From contig JAGFMI010000008.1 in NCBI GenBank assembly GCA_021030905.1, positions 930,001 through 994,000 on the forward strand: DNA of 64,000 bases, written 5' to 3'. A program made the translations under genes and the position numbers. Positions within the stretch are counted from its first letter, which is position 1; every line of letters starts with the position of its first letter. The notes under the pieces were generated by a model. The model was not told where the DNA came from. It did not search any database and saw only the letters and a program-made list of their open reading frames with translations. This DNA comes from Pyrenula massariospora (taxonomy: Eukaryota; Ascomycota; Eurotiomycetes; Pyrenulales; Pyrenulaceae). Of this stretch, positions 1-12,826 are shown one piece after another.

Positions 1-2440
1 GCAGTGCAGTAGCAGCTGCAACCACAAATGACTTCAAGCTAGTCCATGAACAATATCTCTGCGTCGTAGAATGAGCTGCACTGGATATGGTCTGCCCTGA
101 GTCTTCCGAGTTGGGATCGATTCTAAAATGTCGTTCGGCGACGCTGCGATACCGAGTAGAATCCAATTTGTACGATATCTCTCGTTTGGAGTAAAGCCCA
201 AGACTTGCTAACTGACTGTTCAGTTTCTCGCTTGAGGCTAGAACCCCAGCCAAGCGACTGATGCTTCCCGTAGCCTTTGGTACGGTAGCTTTTCGAGAAA
301 CGATGACCTCGAAAAGGCAAATAACTGATGAAAAAGCAACAATGGCTGAAAGAAAGTAAGCGGTCAGGGCTTTGACGACTAATCGCTCGTCTTCGGAAGT
401 CATTGAGCCTATCAACAGACTGTCATTTTCACAAGGCTGCATGAGATATTCGTGTGCTAAGATGGTGCTAACCCCGTTAAGAATATCACGACCGGTGGCC
501 TTCAACATATCGACTTCCATGTATGGTGTTAAGCTAGTTTGGTTCTTGACAGCCATCATGAGTTGAAAGAACGGATCGATTTCTTCGAATAAGGTGTTCG
601 ACTGCAGCATAGTAGTCCCTACCTGTGTTCCATTTAGTTTTTGCCTGGCAACCCCAAGAGCTTTGGAAATATCGGTATCTGAAAAATCTTGGAGTCTCGA
701 GGCTGTTCCATTAAGCAGAGTGGCACTCGTTAGTGATAATGAGTCTTGTTGCTGAAAAGAAGCCTTGTACTTGTCTAAACTATAAGCAGACTTGCACAAC
801 ACCGCAGTGAGACCCAGCAAAGAGTAATTGTAATATGAAACCACAGAAGCTGGTTGAGGAGCATCGGGAGTAGGTGGTATAGACCAGTGCAGGTCCGCGA
901 CAGTTAGAAGAACTCTATGGTCATCATCTTCTGATCCTGAAGAAATATCCTGCAGGGAATTGTCGGCTCCATCATTGCATGTCAAATTATGGAAGAACCC
1001 TTGATAGACATGAGTTATACCTATCGGAGGATATGCTTCTCTCAATGAGCCACCGCGTGCGATAGGCACTTGTCTCAGCCAACAAGATGGTGCCGTGAAA
1101 TTGACTATAAACTCCTGGGCAAATCGATCATCCCATGCTGTGGTCACGAAAGGTCGAGACGCTGTTGCGACCTCGCAAGCGAAATTTGGCTTGAACCCCA
1201 TGACATTAGCAGTGATCGTAGAATCTTTTCCTGCAGTAAAATTGTTCCTGAAACTCTCCACAACCAGGTCGTCCAACATGCTATCCGGGTATGGTAGGTT
1301 ATATCTTCGAATTCCTTGGACAGCTTGAAGTGGAAAATTGCTGACTTTGGACACATTGAATGCATTGGTCGCGAAACGTGTAGTTTGTGAAAGGGCGATT
1401 GGTTGATTTGTGAGCTTAGTAGGCTGAAGGACTAGGAGTCCTGTTGATAAGACCTCCTGTTGCATATCAGTAGCCTAGAATTTAGTCGCAGAATAGATAC
1501 TGACAGCCAGCTTTAAGAGCAGAAGTAACGTAGTTGACGCAATGACAGCCCAATGACGATTCTTGCAAGCAGTCCAGAGACCAATAGGGGTCATTGGAGA
1601 TACATAATCTAGAAGTAGTGATCGCGCTGCGGTTGTACCATCTTCTAGCTCTTGCCATGGGAGAATTGACTTGGAGACATAATCGACATGGCGCCAGAGA
1701 CTCGCGACAAGGACTAGGAGAGCAGTTGGGCCGTACGTCCAGCTATACTGATTTTTGTTGGCCGGAGTAGCAATCCCATTGTTTTCTTGAGATAGTCGGA
1801 ATAGAATCGATATGGAGATGATAATGCATAGAAATAAGGCATAGAAGCATAAAAGAACCGACCGTCGAAGCCAGATAGGGTTCCAAGACCTCCATGATGG
1901 CGGCCTAGTCTGCATCTCTGAAGCATTCGGATAACTAGATTTGCCGGCAGAAGCTGTAGCTTGGATGATGTTGGCGCTATAATCATCGCCGTGACTATTT
2001 ACACTGCTATTCTTCTCCATGCTCACCACTTCTTGGCTAATTTCATGCAGAGCGCCAATACTAGGTGATAGTTTGGTGCCATTGTCTGCAACTGTTTCTG
2101 AAAGTGGATAGTTCTCGAACCCATCCTCTTCCAAGTCGACATGACTATTTCGTCGACTGGCGCTCAAACTTCTGTTGACTGAGGATTGTGGGTGATGGGA
2201 ACCACTATTCATAGGAGATCCAATATTCAAATGCTCACTTGCAAGCATGCGGCCACTCCTGCGCTCAAAGAGCAAAGACTCATGCTGTTGTTGCTCAATA
2301 ATTAAATTATCGGGACCCAGGAACTCGAGTCTAGCTTTTTCCCGAGTAGGCCACCGATCTTTGACCAGCCGCCTTAGTGCCTGTGAAAAGCCCTCGGCTA
2401 AGACAGAAGTTAGCTCAGTGATTTGGATTGACTTGCTCAT
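1..2440 (-). CDS. DUF3433-type integral membrane protein, 3' end beyond window
   Basis: The gene reads leftwards from an ATG at 2438-2440 and is still open at base 1. Exon 1 is 1505-2440 (312 codons). I infer an intron at 1457-1504 with donor GTCAGT and acceptor CAACAG, and exon 2 from 1456 to the edge without a stop. The first ~190 residues are polar and Ser-rich and look cytosolic. Hydrophobic segments follow (VLLCFYALFLCIIISISILF, then one at PTALLVLVASL and one at VIASTTLLLLLKLA), with the motif LPWQEL and the phrase LLDYVSPMTP between them. Exon 2 gives a large N-glycosylatable region and another membrane segment (AYFLSAIVAFSSVICLFEV). That order of elements is typical of fungal DUF3433 proteins, which usually carry a second copy of the unit, here beyond the edge. 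Its biochemical role is unknown. Family membership is fairly sure; the exact intron borders are less so. Confidence 0.75.
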
Positions 2441-4236
2441 TGATGAACCAACCTTGCTCGAAGGGGGCGATTTGAGCTCTACTGTTCTTCATGTCAGGTC
2501 TCTGGGTAGAATACTCGAGATTTTGTAGACAGAAATTTGGGTCATGAACATAAGAAAGTGTCCAGCAAAACTCAAAGAGTCAGGGAAGTAACATGGGAAC
2601 GCAGTTGAGAATGTGAAAGCCCAGAACCGCAGTCGCTCTAGGTATACTCTTACATGAGTTGAGACGCACGGATCGCAACTTGACTTATAAAATGTCTCAG
2701 CATGTCGATAATAGATCGCCGGCGTAGGCCGCACGCATAGCCAAATATCAACATTTTCATGCATTTTTGGTCCATGTGCTTCTCTAATATCCTGCATTGC
2801 TATTGCATGTGGAAGCGGAGTGGGGGCGTGTCGGGTTACCAAAGGCGGGGGTTGTTTCAATGCAAGGGGCGTAGAATGGGAGACTTAGAAGATATGGTTT
2901 CAGTCTGCCTTCGTCAGTGTCCACGCTGGTGCCTTGCTCTCATGTACAACATCACCGTGATATCAACTGTTGTCGGTTATCAATCCAGTAGTTGCATCTG
3001 GACTCCAACATTAGTTCACCTTTGCGTCCATGATAGTAACACAGCGATGCTGTAAATGGGACGTCATGGCTATGCTAGGGACAATACACGACTACCTGGG
3101 AGGCTTTGTGGTCTTGGTGGCGAAGTTCTTGTTCCATCAATGCCTACAGGTGCAGACACTGCCATGTGCAACATGCTCATGTCAGCATCGTGCATATTAC
3201 AAACAAGGCTGCCCCCAAACGCTTAGGAATCAGAAAATCAATGCAGTTCGAATTTAAGCATAAACACCGATACAGAAAAGGGTCCGCAACCTGAACAGCT
3301 CATGCTGAGCGGAGAGTCTATGAGCGTCACCGTGAGGTAAAGCGATCGATGCTTTACTTCAGCGCACAATCTCTGTAGCTTGTTGATAGATACCTCTCAG
3401 CGAGTAGGGATTAAGCGTTTCTAAGACTTATGTGGCTCGAGACTGGATCTTGTTGCAAGATCAAGACCTAAAAAGATCGGCTAAGACGGTGGTCAAGTGG
3501 AGAAAAAGCAGACAGCAAGGACTATGGCCATTCCAAAGTACCTCTATAGAACGAAGATCTCAGGTGTCTATTACCACACTTAATTATCTTGTTGCCAAGC
3601 TTATCTAGGTCCATGGCCGAAAAGAGCAAACAGCGCGGACGCGTTTTGTGACAGGAGGGCATCCGATCACACCAGTAAACGCCCCGGCTTAGCCCGAGCA
3701 CGGCAATTGCCCATTAGTGCTTTTTAGGGAGCACACTCAAATGAATTGACAGTCCCTGCCAAGGTGGCCTCCTGGAGGGCGAAATTTGGCTTTTCGGAGG
3801 AGCGGAAGCCCGAAGTGAGGCAGCCATTCTCCTACGCGGACAGCCTTGCAATGTCCAGGATCGAAAAAGTGTTCGTAAGCTGAATGGCCTTGAGTGAAAT
3901 CAAGTAGCCTACCGAACATCAATCCTATGCAGAAATATCGGGGCGATAGTAAGTCGTGTACTTGTTTATTTACGAAAGCTATGTAAAGCCAACAAACTTT
4001 CAGCGCCTATTTATTATCGTTTTTTAAATTTCAGAGATACATGTATGTGGAAGTCAACATTTAGATTTTCCTTTTGCAGCCCACAAGCACTTTACGTCTC
4101 CATATAGCTTCTAATTAGCGACAATGACTACAGCTCATCCGGTCTTCTACGTATTCTGACTCGTGCTGATCCGGTATCTCTTTTGCAGTCTCAAAAAGCA
4201 ATATTTTCCTACTGAACACAGAATCTACCTCTTATC
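2441..4236. other. Intergenic, no gene seen
   Basis: Only short overlapping frames without domain features or plausible splice patterns occur here. A small inverted repeat lies at 3337-3357 (7-base arms GTAAAGC/GCTTTAC around GATCGAT). The 5' part presumably contains the promoter of the leftward DUF3433 gene. Confidence 0.5.
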
Positions 4237-4740
4237 CTACATCCTCACATCTCTCACCACAATCAAACTTCCGCTCAGCACCTGCCCATAAATCGAAATA
4301 GCCCGCTCCGGCTTCACATCATCATCCTTCTTGGTCGACATGGATCATTTCAGTCCTGAACGGCCAGAAGATCACAAAATTCAAGGCCATCTGTGATAAA
4401 AGAACCCTCAGTATAATCAGCCTTCACAAGGACCCGAAGCGTCCCCGTACGTGTCCTGCAAACATTTGTAAAGTCTTTGCCGGTGGCGCTAAAGGTGGGA
4501 TTTCGTCGCTGCGTTGACCCTCGATAGACTATCACAAATAGAAATCAAGCTGGACTATCAATTTTATTCATGATTCAAGAAAAACAAGAAAGTTCAGCAC
4601 ATACGGTTTAAATAGGTGCGGATCGAAATTGACCTTGTCAATGTCTACAAGATGGACGTTCAGTTCCTCGCAAAAGTTTAATAGATCGTCTCCCAGTACA
4701 CGCCTCACTGTTATGTCTATACCCTCTTTGATTGGAAATG
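4237..4740 (-). pseudogene. Possible decayed coding remnant, unrecognised
   Basis: Three neighbouring minus-strand pieces have a coding look but do not join into one gene. The first (about 4610-4725) reads RRVLGDDLLNFCEELNVHLV and ends in a GTATGT donor. The second (4350-4510) contains FSATGKDFTNVCRTRTGTLR and ends in a stop. The third (about 4237-4340) reads ERAISIYGQVLSGSLIVVRD and then a stop. Frames change between pieces and no single splice model keeps them all open. I do not recognise the family. It could be a relic, or a real gene whose introns I have not solved. Confidence 0.25.
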
Positions 4741-5250
4741 AAAGTCCATATACCTTGCTTTAGATAGCGAGCGCTTCAACGGATATAGAAGGATGGCGCA
4801 AATTAAGAGCTTATTGCGATGGACGGATAGTGAATCAGGAGATATGGACAATCGACGGCATTGAGTCATTGTTGCCACGGATTTGGCGCTCTAATACTTG
4901 CGGAAACTTTCCAAAGGATTGATGATTATCAAGCATGGACTAAGGAAGATGAGAGGTAAGTTTCAGAATCTCAGGGTTTAGCCTAGAACCTGAATGTGAT
5001 TGGATAGCCTACGGCTCGCTCGAGGAACTCCGCCTTCACTCCGGAAGCGAAACCCGAATCCCGAAGCAAAGATAAGGTCCATTCTATTGTTACCATTCTC
5101 TCCTTGCAAATGACTAGAGCTCGCTGTACGGCAGTATGAAAAAGTGTTCTTCCAATGTTTCAACCAAGGCTCAAACAAAACCCTTGCAATTTTTCCTAAT
5201 CTGCATCTGATCCCGTCTTTTCGATTTGGGTACCTTTTCAAATTCTCGAA

Positions 5251-6551
5251 ATGCGAGTTATTGTTGTCGGAGCTGGTGTTGGTGGTCTTTGTCTAGCACA
5301 AGGCCTCCGTAAAGCAGGTATAGAAGTCCAGGTATTCGAAAGACAAGTGAGAAACCCCGAGCGATCCACTTTCACAATGGCTTACCAAAACCTCCTGTTA
5401 TTCAGGCTAGTCCATTCGAAAATCTCGAGGGATATGGAATTCATATCGATATCAATGGCAAGCATGCGTTACGCAGCTGCTTGCCCCTTTCAAATTGGAC
5501 TCGCATGCAGACCCACTTCACGTCCGCAGGGACGCAGATGTTCTACCGAGATACAAAGATGCGGCTCCTTGCAGAAAGAGACGATGCCAAAATATCGGGA
5601 AAGCCAGTGCGTGAAGTTGAGCGGAACGGTATCACACGTCCGGAGTTGCGGGAAAGTCTGATGGACGGGCTGACGGGCACCGATTCACCCATAGTCCACG
5701 GGGAAAAGACCTTTTCTCATTTCAGCCACCTTGAAGACGGTCGTGTACGAGTGCATTTTGTGGATAATACACATGAAGATGCAGATATACTTGTCGGTGC
5801 CGATGGGCCCCGCTCAAAGGTCCGCGAGCAATATCTTCCAGAAATCCAGAGAGTCGACCTAGGAATCCATACTATTGCAGGTCGTTACATACTTGACGAT
5901 GAGGGAACCCATGGTCTTCCGGTTTATATCACAAATGGCTCGCTTAACGATTTCATTCCTCGCGTAGGAGCAGAGATGTTCATGTCCGCCTTCAACCACA
6001 GGTCATATAGTTATGTCGTGTGGGCATATATAGTATCACAGGAAGAGTATTCACGCGATTTTGAGCATTACACAGGACTAGAACTCAAGAATCATGTTCT
6101 CAAAGGCACAGAAAATTGGTCTCCGAAGCTCCGAAGCATCATGCAAGGTTCGGACCCGTCGGCAGTCAGCCTTATTCAAATACGTTCAATGCCGTGCTTG
6201 ACGCGCTGGGAACCTAGCAATGTAACCCTCCTTGGCGACGCAATTCATAATATGACACCCATGGGGGGAGTAGGAGCAAACACCGCGCTTCGAGATGCAG
6301 AGTGTTTGACCCGAGCGTTGACAGATGCTGCATCTGGGAGAATGTCCATTGTCGAGGCGATTGGCTCGTACGAGGAAGAGATGCGGACTTATGCTAATCA
6401 AGCCGTTGAGACATCCAGAAGTAATGCTGTGAATGCCGCCAATGGCTCATGGTTCAATCGGTCTGTATTTCGAACGCTCCTTTGGGCCGCGCAGGCTTCT
6501 CCTACAATTATGCGCGCGACTATCGGACGGGCTCAGGCAAAGAGTTACTAG
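5251..6551 (+). CDS. FAD-dependent monooxygenase (aromatic hydroxylase-like)
   Basis: The gene has two exons, 5251-5346 and 5406-6551, split by a 59-base intron (GTGAGA...TTCAG, branch GCTTAC). It encodes 413 residues, a normal length for single-component FAD hydroxylases of the salicylate/kynurenine hydroxylase type. The N-terminal Rossmann fingerprint GAGVGG starts at residue 7. The DG motif appears as LVGADGPRSKVR near residue 161, and the second FAD-binding GD motif as GDAIHNMTPMGGVGAN near residue 309. These sites bind FAD and NAD(P)H, so the expected reaction is NAD(P)H- and O2-dependent hydroxylation or epoxidation. The substrate cannot be read from the sequence. There is no signal peptide. 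No biosynthetic cluster surrounds it, since both flanks are long intergenic stretches. The start is secure because the fingerprint begins four residues after the ATG. Confidence 0.9.
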
Positions 6552-9389
6552 ATTTGGAGGACCTTGGTCTTCAGACTTAACCTTGTTCCTCATGTCGCGT
6601 ATTTCTTTGTATGCTGACCTGCTTGGTTTGCTGGATAAAATCGCTCTTTGCTCATGTTCTAGTCGGCGAGGTGTTGCTGAGAAAGGTATCAACGCTAAAT
6701 AGCTACATCTAGCACCTGATTATCGAACACGCTTAATCATCACTTAGCTGCGTCACTAGTAGAATGATCTATGGTGGATTGTCAAGGGCATGATATTGGT
6801 TGATTGTACCAAGGTAACTGAATGCAGATCGGTTTTCTTGGGGGCGGAATACATTTTTGATAAATGATGACAACGACGGCGACAACGTTGTATGTCGACA
6901 TGATATTTGTTTTATTGCTGAGACGTTTGTCTAATCTATACACCTTTCCCGTTTCCCTGTTTTGGTTCCCCTCGCAGCCTCCGTAAGTGTCAAAAATCAG
7001 CACAGACACGAGCACTGTTCCATCGCGCGCTCTCTCAGCTGCTATCTATCTAATGTCAAGGAGCCTGCCTTGCGTCATATCAAAAAATATCGCACTTCCT
7101 TACCTTGTAAGAATCGCCATATTTTTCTCCTTCTATTTCGTCCTGTCACCAACAAGCTTCCCGCTTCCCCACGCTTGCCTGACAAGAACGGCGTTCCATC
7201 CATGAAAATGAAGTCTATGGACAAATATTCTCAACCCCTCTCTAAGTCCTTTCCACTCTCTTCGCCCGACTTGAACCAAATCAACCCAGCTCACGCACAA
7301 TATAGTCCAAGCACTTGCCGTCAACGTCTTACACACTCTCTTCATACTGGGTTGCATCAAAGAGATCGAAAGAATGGGTAGTCTAGACTTGCTGATGAGA
7401 TATAGATAGTTCTGGTATTTAAGGAGATGAAAGGAGAAAGAATTCATATCTCTTTTAAACAATGATGTAGGGAAATAGAGAAGAACGGGGAGCGCGCTGC
7501 ATGAATAGAAGTTAGGGGGGCATACTAGCAGCTTAATGCATGGCAGACGCGATAGAGACTTTGTTAAGCGGGTGTGAATAGTCTCGTGGATGCCGCAATT
7601 ATCCAATGCCCTTTTTCCGACTAAATTTCCACACGCCATTCCATCGGACAGCGTGGCCAAGAACAGAACTCCATCATCTAAATAGCGTTTTATACTGTTA
7701 GATTAAACAATAGCAGTAGGAGGTAAGTTTGGTGAGCTCGCTCATAGTTGTCTAAGAGGTTCGTGGTTCATGCTTGGGAAGTCATGATCGACATCTTCGC
7801 AGGGGAGAAGGGTCCCTGAGAGTGCTGTAAACGAAGAAAGGGGAGTGTGGAGGTAGCACGTGGCCGCGCGTATAGATTTTCATGCTCTGTCCCGCATTAT
7901 CAACCTAAGCACCCAATGCTCATGATAGCTATAAGCTCTACATCTCTCGAAGGAATGTTCTGTGTCCTATACTGCGAGGCATAAAGAAGGCAATGTCCAC
8001 GCAGAATAAGTGTATCATTTGTGATGAGAGAAGATACTAGAAGGTGAAATAGTTGAAGTAGGACATGGCACGAAGAATTGAATGCAGATATGCTCGGCGG
8101 GGGAGCGACTTTGAGTCTCGGACTAATTCCTATTAGGAGTAGCTCGCTTTCAAGGCTTGGGTTTGAATCAAACCCATCTCTTGTGTGTAGATGTTGAATG
8201 AATTCGATTGAGGAATAGTAGATTTTCAATGCTTGCCAAGACACTTTTTGAAGAACTTGCATTCTCTCACATCCCTCACCTGTGTTAGCTAGACAATGTT
8301 ATTCGTCTGTCTGCTTCCGTACCAATTCTGAAATACCCGTTAACTCAGTCTTCTATCTACAATTTTCCGAAGTTCTCCCGCGAGTTCTCTGTTTCCACGT
8401 TCGAAAACTCTGCAGTCTCGGCGACATCATTAACAACATCTAAACGATGAATCGGTCTCAGCAAGGCTGTAATTGACAATGCTTTGCTCTGCCACCCATT
8501 TCCACTTCGAGCTCTACTGAGGCTGTAGAAGATAGCGGCTAGAAAGAGTCCTCGGTGCGCGCAAAGACGGAGTTCTAATTGATCTCTGAATCGTCTTCGA
8601 AATTAAAGTCATCCTCTGGCAGTGGTGACAATTTCATTCAGGAACTGGGCCGCATGAAGGAACCCCGGAAGAAACCCAAGTGGAGACCGGTTGGCTAAGG
8701 TTTGTTTGTGGCGAAGGCTGTGGGCAAAGCCACTCGAAATTTGTCGCCAAGTCACCACCTAAATGCTCCTCTCCGATCAGGATCTCTATTGAGCTCGGTC
8801 ATGCTCTATTCTCTAATAACCCTCTCTCATGGCATAATCACCGTTGTCGTAACATGGCGACATCACATAACTCGGAACACTTGCTGATTGCATGCTAGCC
8901 GTTATCGCAACTCCACTTTGGATTTTGTTTGAATGAGTGCCTGATAAATCTTGGGACGCCGCAACATGCCACGCCGACCGGGGATGATAGGGGAGGAAAG
9001 ACCGGGATGCCATGTTTCCTTTGTATTGAAGTCACATGGCTTGAGACTTGATGCTTGGTAGATGAACAAGGCTTTGCAGGTGCTGTTGAGGCTCGGGTAG
9101 TTAGAGGTGGAAAAGTGGACGTCGCAGCAGAACACACCAGGTGTCGCGCCAAGCCACGGAGCAATGCAACTATGTGGAAACGTAACCTTTGCAGCTCAGC
9201 TTGACTGTTTCGGGGACATCAGTGGTATTGAGGTTCAAGAGGGGACTACTCGACGGCTGTGCTCTCTTGTGAGTCTAGTCGTTTTATTTCTCGATGTTTC
9301 ATGTCTAAATGCAGAAAAGCCCTTACTAATTTCGAGCTTCGACCATCCAAGCTTAATAATTTCACAACCTGGTGATTTTACAGGGAATA
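6552..9389. other. Intergenic, no supported gene
   Basis: This stretch of about 2.8 kb is rich in short frames on both strands. None shows a domain, a convincing start with splice structure, or a signal peptide. The last bases before 9,390 include a TTTTACAG that could be the acceptor of a 5'-UTR intron of the next gene. Confidence 0.5.
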
Positions 9390-10718
9390 ATGAATTTTGC
9401 TGCTTTAATTACCATTTTCATGTTTAGCTCATCAATAGACTGTCAAAACCCTTATACATACTGGATTCATGAATCCTGCCAGGGCGATGTGGTTCAACGG
9501 GCTCTTCAAGAGCAGAGGAACATGGCCAGGCGAGCGAGCGGAAGATTGGCGAATTTATACGACCATTTAACATTCCAATATTTCACACGCATATTCAAGC
9601 CAGAATTTGATACTACACCGACAAAAATGGAAATCTGGCGTAATAGCTCTTGACTCAGGCTTGGAAATATACACTATCTAACTGAAAGTAGGAATTTTAG
9701 GCCAGTCTGGTCGAGAGCCACCTGCGGCTTCTGGTATAGGGGATATAATCCAAGAGAACATTCGAGAACGGTCCAACTACCGCATCTATTGCGACAATGA
9801 TATGCTACCACCACGCAGTTCCCGTTGGAGGCTTAGAGACGACCCTCCAGTGTCCCAGCGCCCTGCTAACTACATTCTAAATCGCAACCGCCGTGTATAC
9901 AATCGGGCATTGGATAGTTTACCTTACAACCGAAATCGAGTATTTAAAGAATTTGAAGACAGAGCCAATGGAGTATTGATGGGTGCAAGTAGCGGTTGTC
10001 AACAGGCCAGCGTTCAAACTATGTTATACACTGAGAAGACACCGGATCCGCCTCCACCGATGCCAGATGGGTGGCCTCAGCCTGAGATAAGAGCGACGAT
10101 TACGGTACGTTCTTAAATCCTTGGGAATTTTGAAAGCTGAACTCAGTCACTGTTTTCTACCAGATATGCCAATTCCAGCTCCGAGGAGTAGCGCATAGTT
10201 TCGACGATCTACGTTGGAGCAATCGGGGGGATCTTCGGCAAATCGGGCGGCAAAGCTATAGTGTTGTAGGAGCTGGTGCTCTAGAAAAATTTCGCACCAT
10301 GACGGCCTTCCTATTAGTAATATGTGTTAGTTCCCCACCACTGCAACGTCTACAAAAAGCTTGCTAATAGTCCTGATTTAGATGGTGTCGGTCCCACCTT
10401 GGAACCGTACGTGGAATCTCCAACAGCAATCCAGCTTTCCTTTCGGATGTTCCCCCAGTCTTCTCCACACTGTCGTCAATTCGGCCCCCCTTTTGAATCT
10501 CCTCTATGTATCCCCTTCAAGAAACCCGAAGCTGACAATGATCTAATCAAGTGCGAGCCCTACAGCGAGATGCTGCCCATCAGCCCTTAGATCCAGGGCC
10601 CCAACTTCCAACTATACGTTCCCGCAACGCCGCCGTCCGTTGGAAAGACGTGCAGGACCTTCCCCGTCTCGACGCGTTGCGCAATCCGAGCAATTATGCT
10701 TTCTTCGGCCTGGTATAA
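9390..10718 (+). CDS. Secreted M35-metallopeptidase-like protein, copy A, zinc site lost
   Basis: I model five exons: 9390-9639, 9692-10104, 10164-10325, 10382-10406 and 10552-10718, giving 338 residues. The introns have donors GTAATA, GTACGT, GTTAGT and GTACGT. The exon phases match those of the gene at 43767-45062 exactly, including a 25-base fourth exon. The protein begins with a hydrophobic signal peptide (MNFAALITIFMFSSSIDC), then PYTYWIHESC, the shared motif RSNYRIYCDND, and a C-terminal NPSNYAFFGL that resembles the N-x-Y motif of M35/Lys-specific endopeptidase-like proteins. Where the paralogue has LHE, this copy has VIC, so no HExxH is present and peptidase activity is unlikely. The stop follows FFGLV; an alternative intron at 10713-10767 would extend the frame to 11142. 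The family call is inferred from the two copies together. Confidence 0.7.
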
Positions 10719-12826
10719 TCCCCCTTCCCGTGTCTTCGGCAGAGCGAGCTGCTTGTGCTGACAATAGAATGTAGTTGGCTGCCCTCTTGGATCGAGGCTT
10801 TCGATTGGACCCGATAGAAAGAAGAGCACGGGAAGGGCATTTAAGTTATTCTCCAGGGGAGATCCAGGCCCAAGGGGGGTTGAAATAGGGGGCAGAAGGA
10901 AGGGACTGGACTTTCGGCATAAGATGGATAAATGGGACCATTTGGACCGCCGGGTCGCACCGGCAAGCGGGGACGGGCACTCCACGCTGGGACTGGTGGG
11001 AGCGGAGGTGCTCTGCTATGTGTTGAATGGCGGGGAGTTGACTCCCGTGTTACTTTCAACGGTCCTTTTAATGGTTTCGGAGCTTGATTGCAGCATCTAC
11101 TACTGTGGAAACTTAGTGGTGTGGCATAGTAGAGCACAATGAGGATACCGTCGTCAAATCTATGCCATACCGCACGCTGGCTCTAAAGCGTTAGAAGTGC
11201 ATAGCAGCGATCCATGACGAAAGATAGGAACCACTCTCTACATAATTTTGCCCACACAAGAGGCTGAGCTCGGTGTTCAAGTCCTCATTCTGCTTCACCA
11301 CGGATATGCTACCCTTTGTGTCTATCTTTCCATTCTCCATCTTCTATTCCAACACACACTCACCGATACCGTTACATCACCCGGAGGAGAAATACGCCGG
11401 GCTATACAGCTAAACAGAATCCCATTAGAGCCACACCCACCGCCCTCCTAACTTCCCAACCGACCACCACACAACATCAACCACAAAATCTATACACCCC
11501 GGAACCTCCTCCCCGTGACGTCAATAGACCTATATAGCCAAGAATCCTCAGACCCTCCCATCTCCGTCCATGCAACACCTCCTTCCATATAACAAAGCAT
11601 CACCACCTCTTCGCTCTACCAGCCACGCCCCCGGCCTCCGCTATCCGCGACACATCTCCGCAACTCTCAATTAAAAGCAGCAACGTGTATCGTCGCGAGC
11701 AAGCGGGCCTTTTTTCAGTCGATCCTTGACGTGGTCGACTACCCTGACCGACGGTTTTGCAAGCTGTCGATAGGGCTTTGACGTCCTTTCTCTCTTTCTC
11801 TTTTTCTTTCCTCGGAGCGATCTTATCTTACTCGTGCGGGTGTGAGCTGGGTTTGTTTCGTGGATGGCTTATGAGAGGAGATGAGATCTATTGGTGACGG
11901 GGGTTTTATCGGAAAGTGGGTATGGTTGTGCTCTATTGGAGTGTATTACTTTGTTGTAGTATGGTTTGGATTGGAAGCAGATGTTATTGCGGTCGTTGGA
12001 ATGATTTTGTTTTTGGGGCTCTGAAATAGTAATATTAAGAAAGGTATTCGTTGATAGAAATTACATTATTTACACGCAGAATTGTTACAAATTGGGATTT
12101 TAGGTCCGTTATTGCCTGGATAGGCTTGGATAGATCTCAAAATGGCCGTCAAAGCCTATAAATAAGCGTAAAATCCAAGCGAAAGTCTTTGCTCTATCCC
12201 ATTGTTGTACTCATTGACAGCAAAGGTCCGCTGTTTTATCGGGTCAACACCGTTAGAAGCTGAGTCATGGAAACTGGAAGTTTGAAAGAGTCAAAACTAT
12301 CTAGACTGTGTAGAGTAGACACGCAAGCTATCTAGCAGCACAAAAATAAGATACTCGTAACTGATTCAGCGTATTCAAGGACACCTACAACCCTTATGGT
12401 TCACAATGCCCCAGATCTCGGTTTTGACACGAAACCAATGGGCTCCAGTGGATTCAGGCTAGGATTTCAGCCTAGAATCCGAAGCCCCATTGACGGACGA
12501 TCGTACATCCGCGCTAGATATATCCAGGTAGCGATGAGGCGGAGAAAGTGGGTAGGAGCAGGTAATTAATGTCCAGCGTACTAATTTCTATGCTGATATA
12601 TCCTTCTTTTCGTTTCTCATGCTCTCCTTTCAGATTCGTGTCGGTGGACCGTGTTAGTGGCGGCGAGGATATTCATATTATATCCATGCTGTACTATAGC
12701 AAGGTAGCACGGTTGGAGCAGCATAAATGCGTGCACTGATTCCTGTGCGGAGCGGCATCTACGTGAGAAGACCTTTTACGCGGACGATCCGTGATTTAAA
12801 ACTGTTGGTGATGGCGGTAAGTCTGC
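10719..12826. other. Intergenic, no supported gene
   Basis: The frame 10768-11142 is open on the plus strand and could be a sixth exon of the preceding gene, but nothing else supports it. The rest (11,143-12,826) has only short frames. The segment 11,300-11,700 is C/A-rich and 11,800-12,010 is G/T-rich on the plus strand. I see no domain or repeat. Confidence 0.45.

Noticed and set aside
3337-3357. Inverted repeat GTAAAGC/GCTTTAC
   Set aside because: Seven-base arms are expected by chance in 64 kb, and it is not near a gene start.
7133-7660. 175-codon minus-strand frame
   Set aside because: No domain, no splice pattern and an odd mixture of residues; it overlaps other frames of equal quality.
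10587-10985. 132-codon minus-strand frame over the end of M35-like copy A
   Set aside because: It is antisense to exon 5, whose frame is supported by the paralogue.
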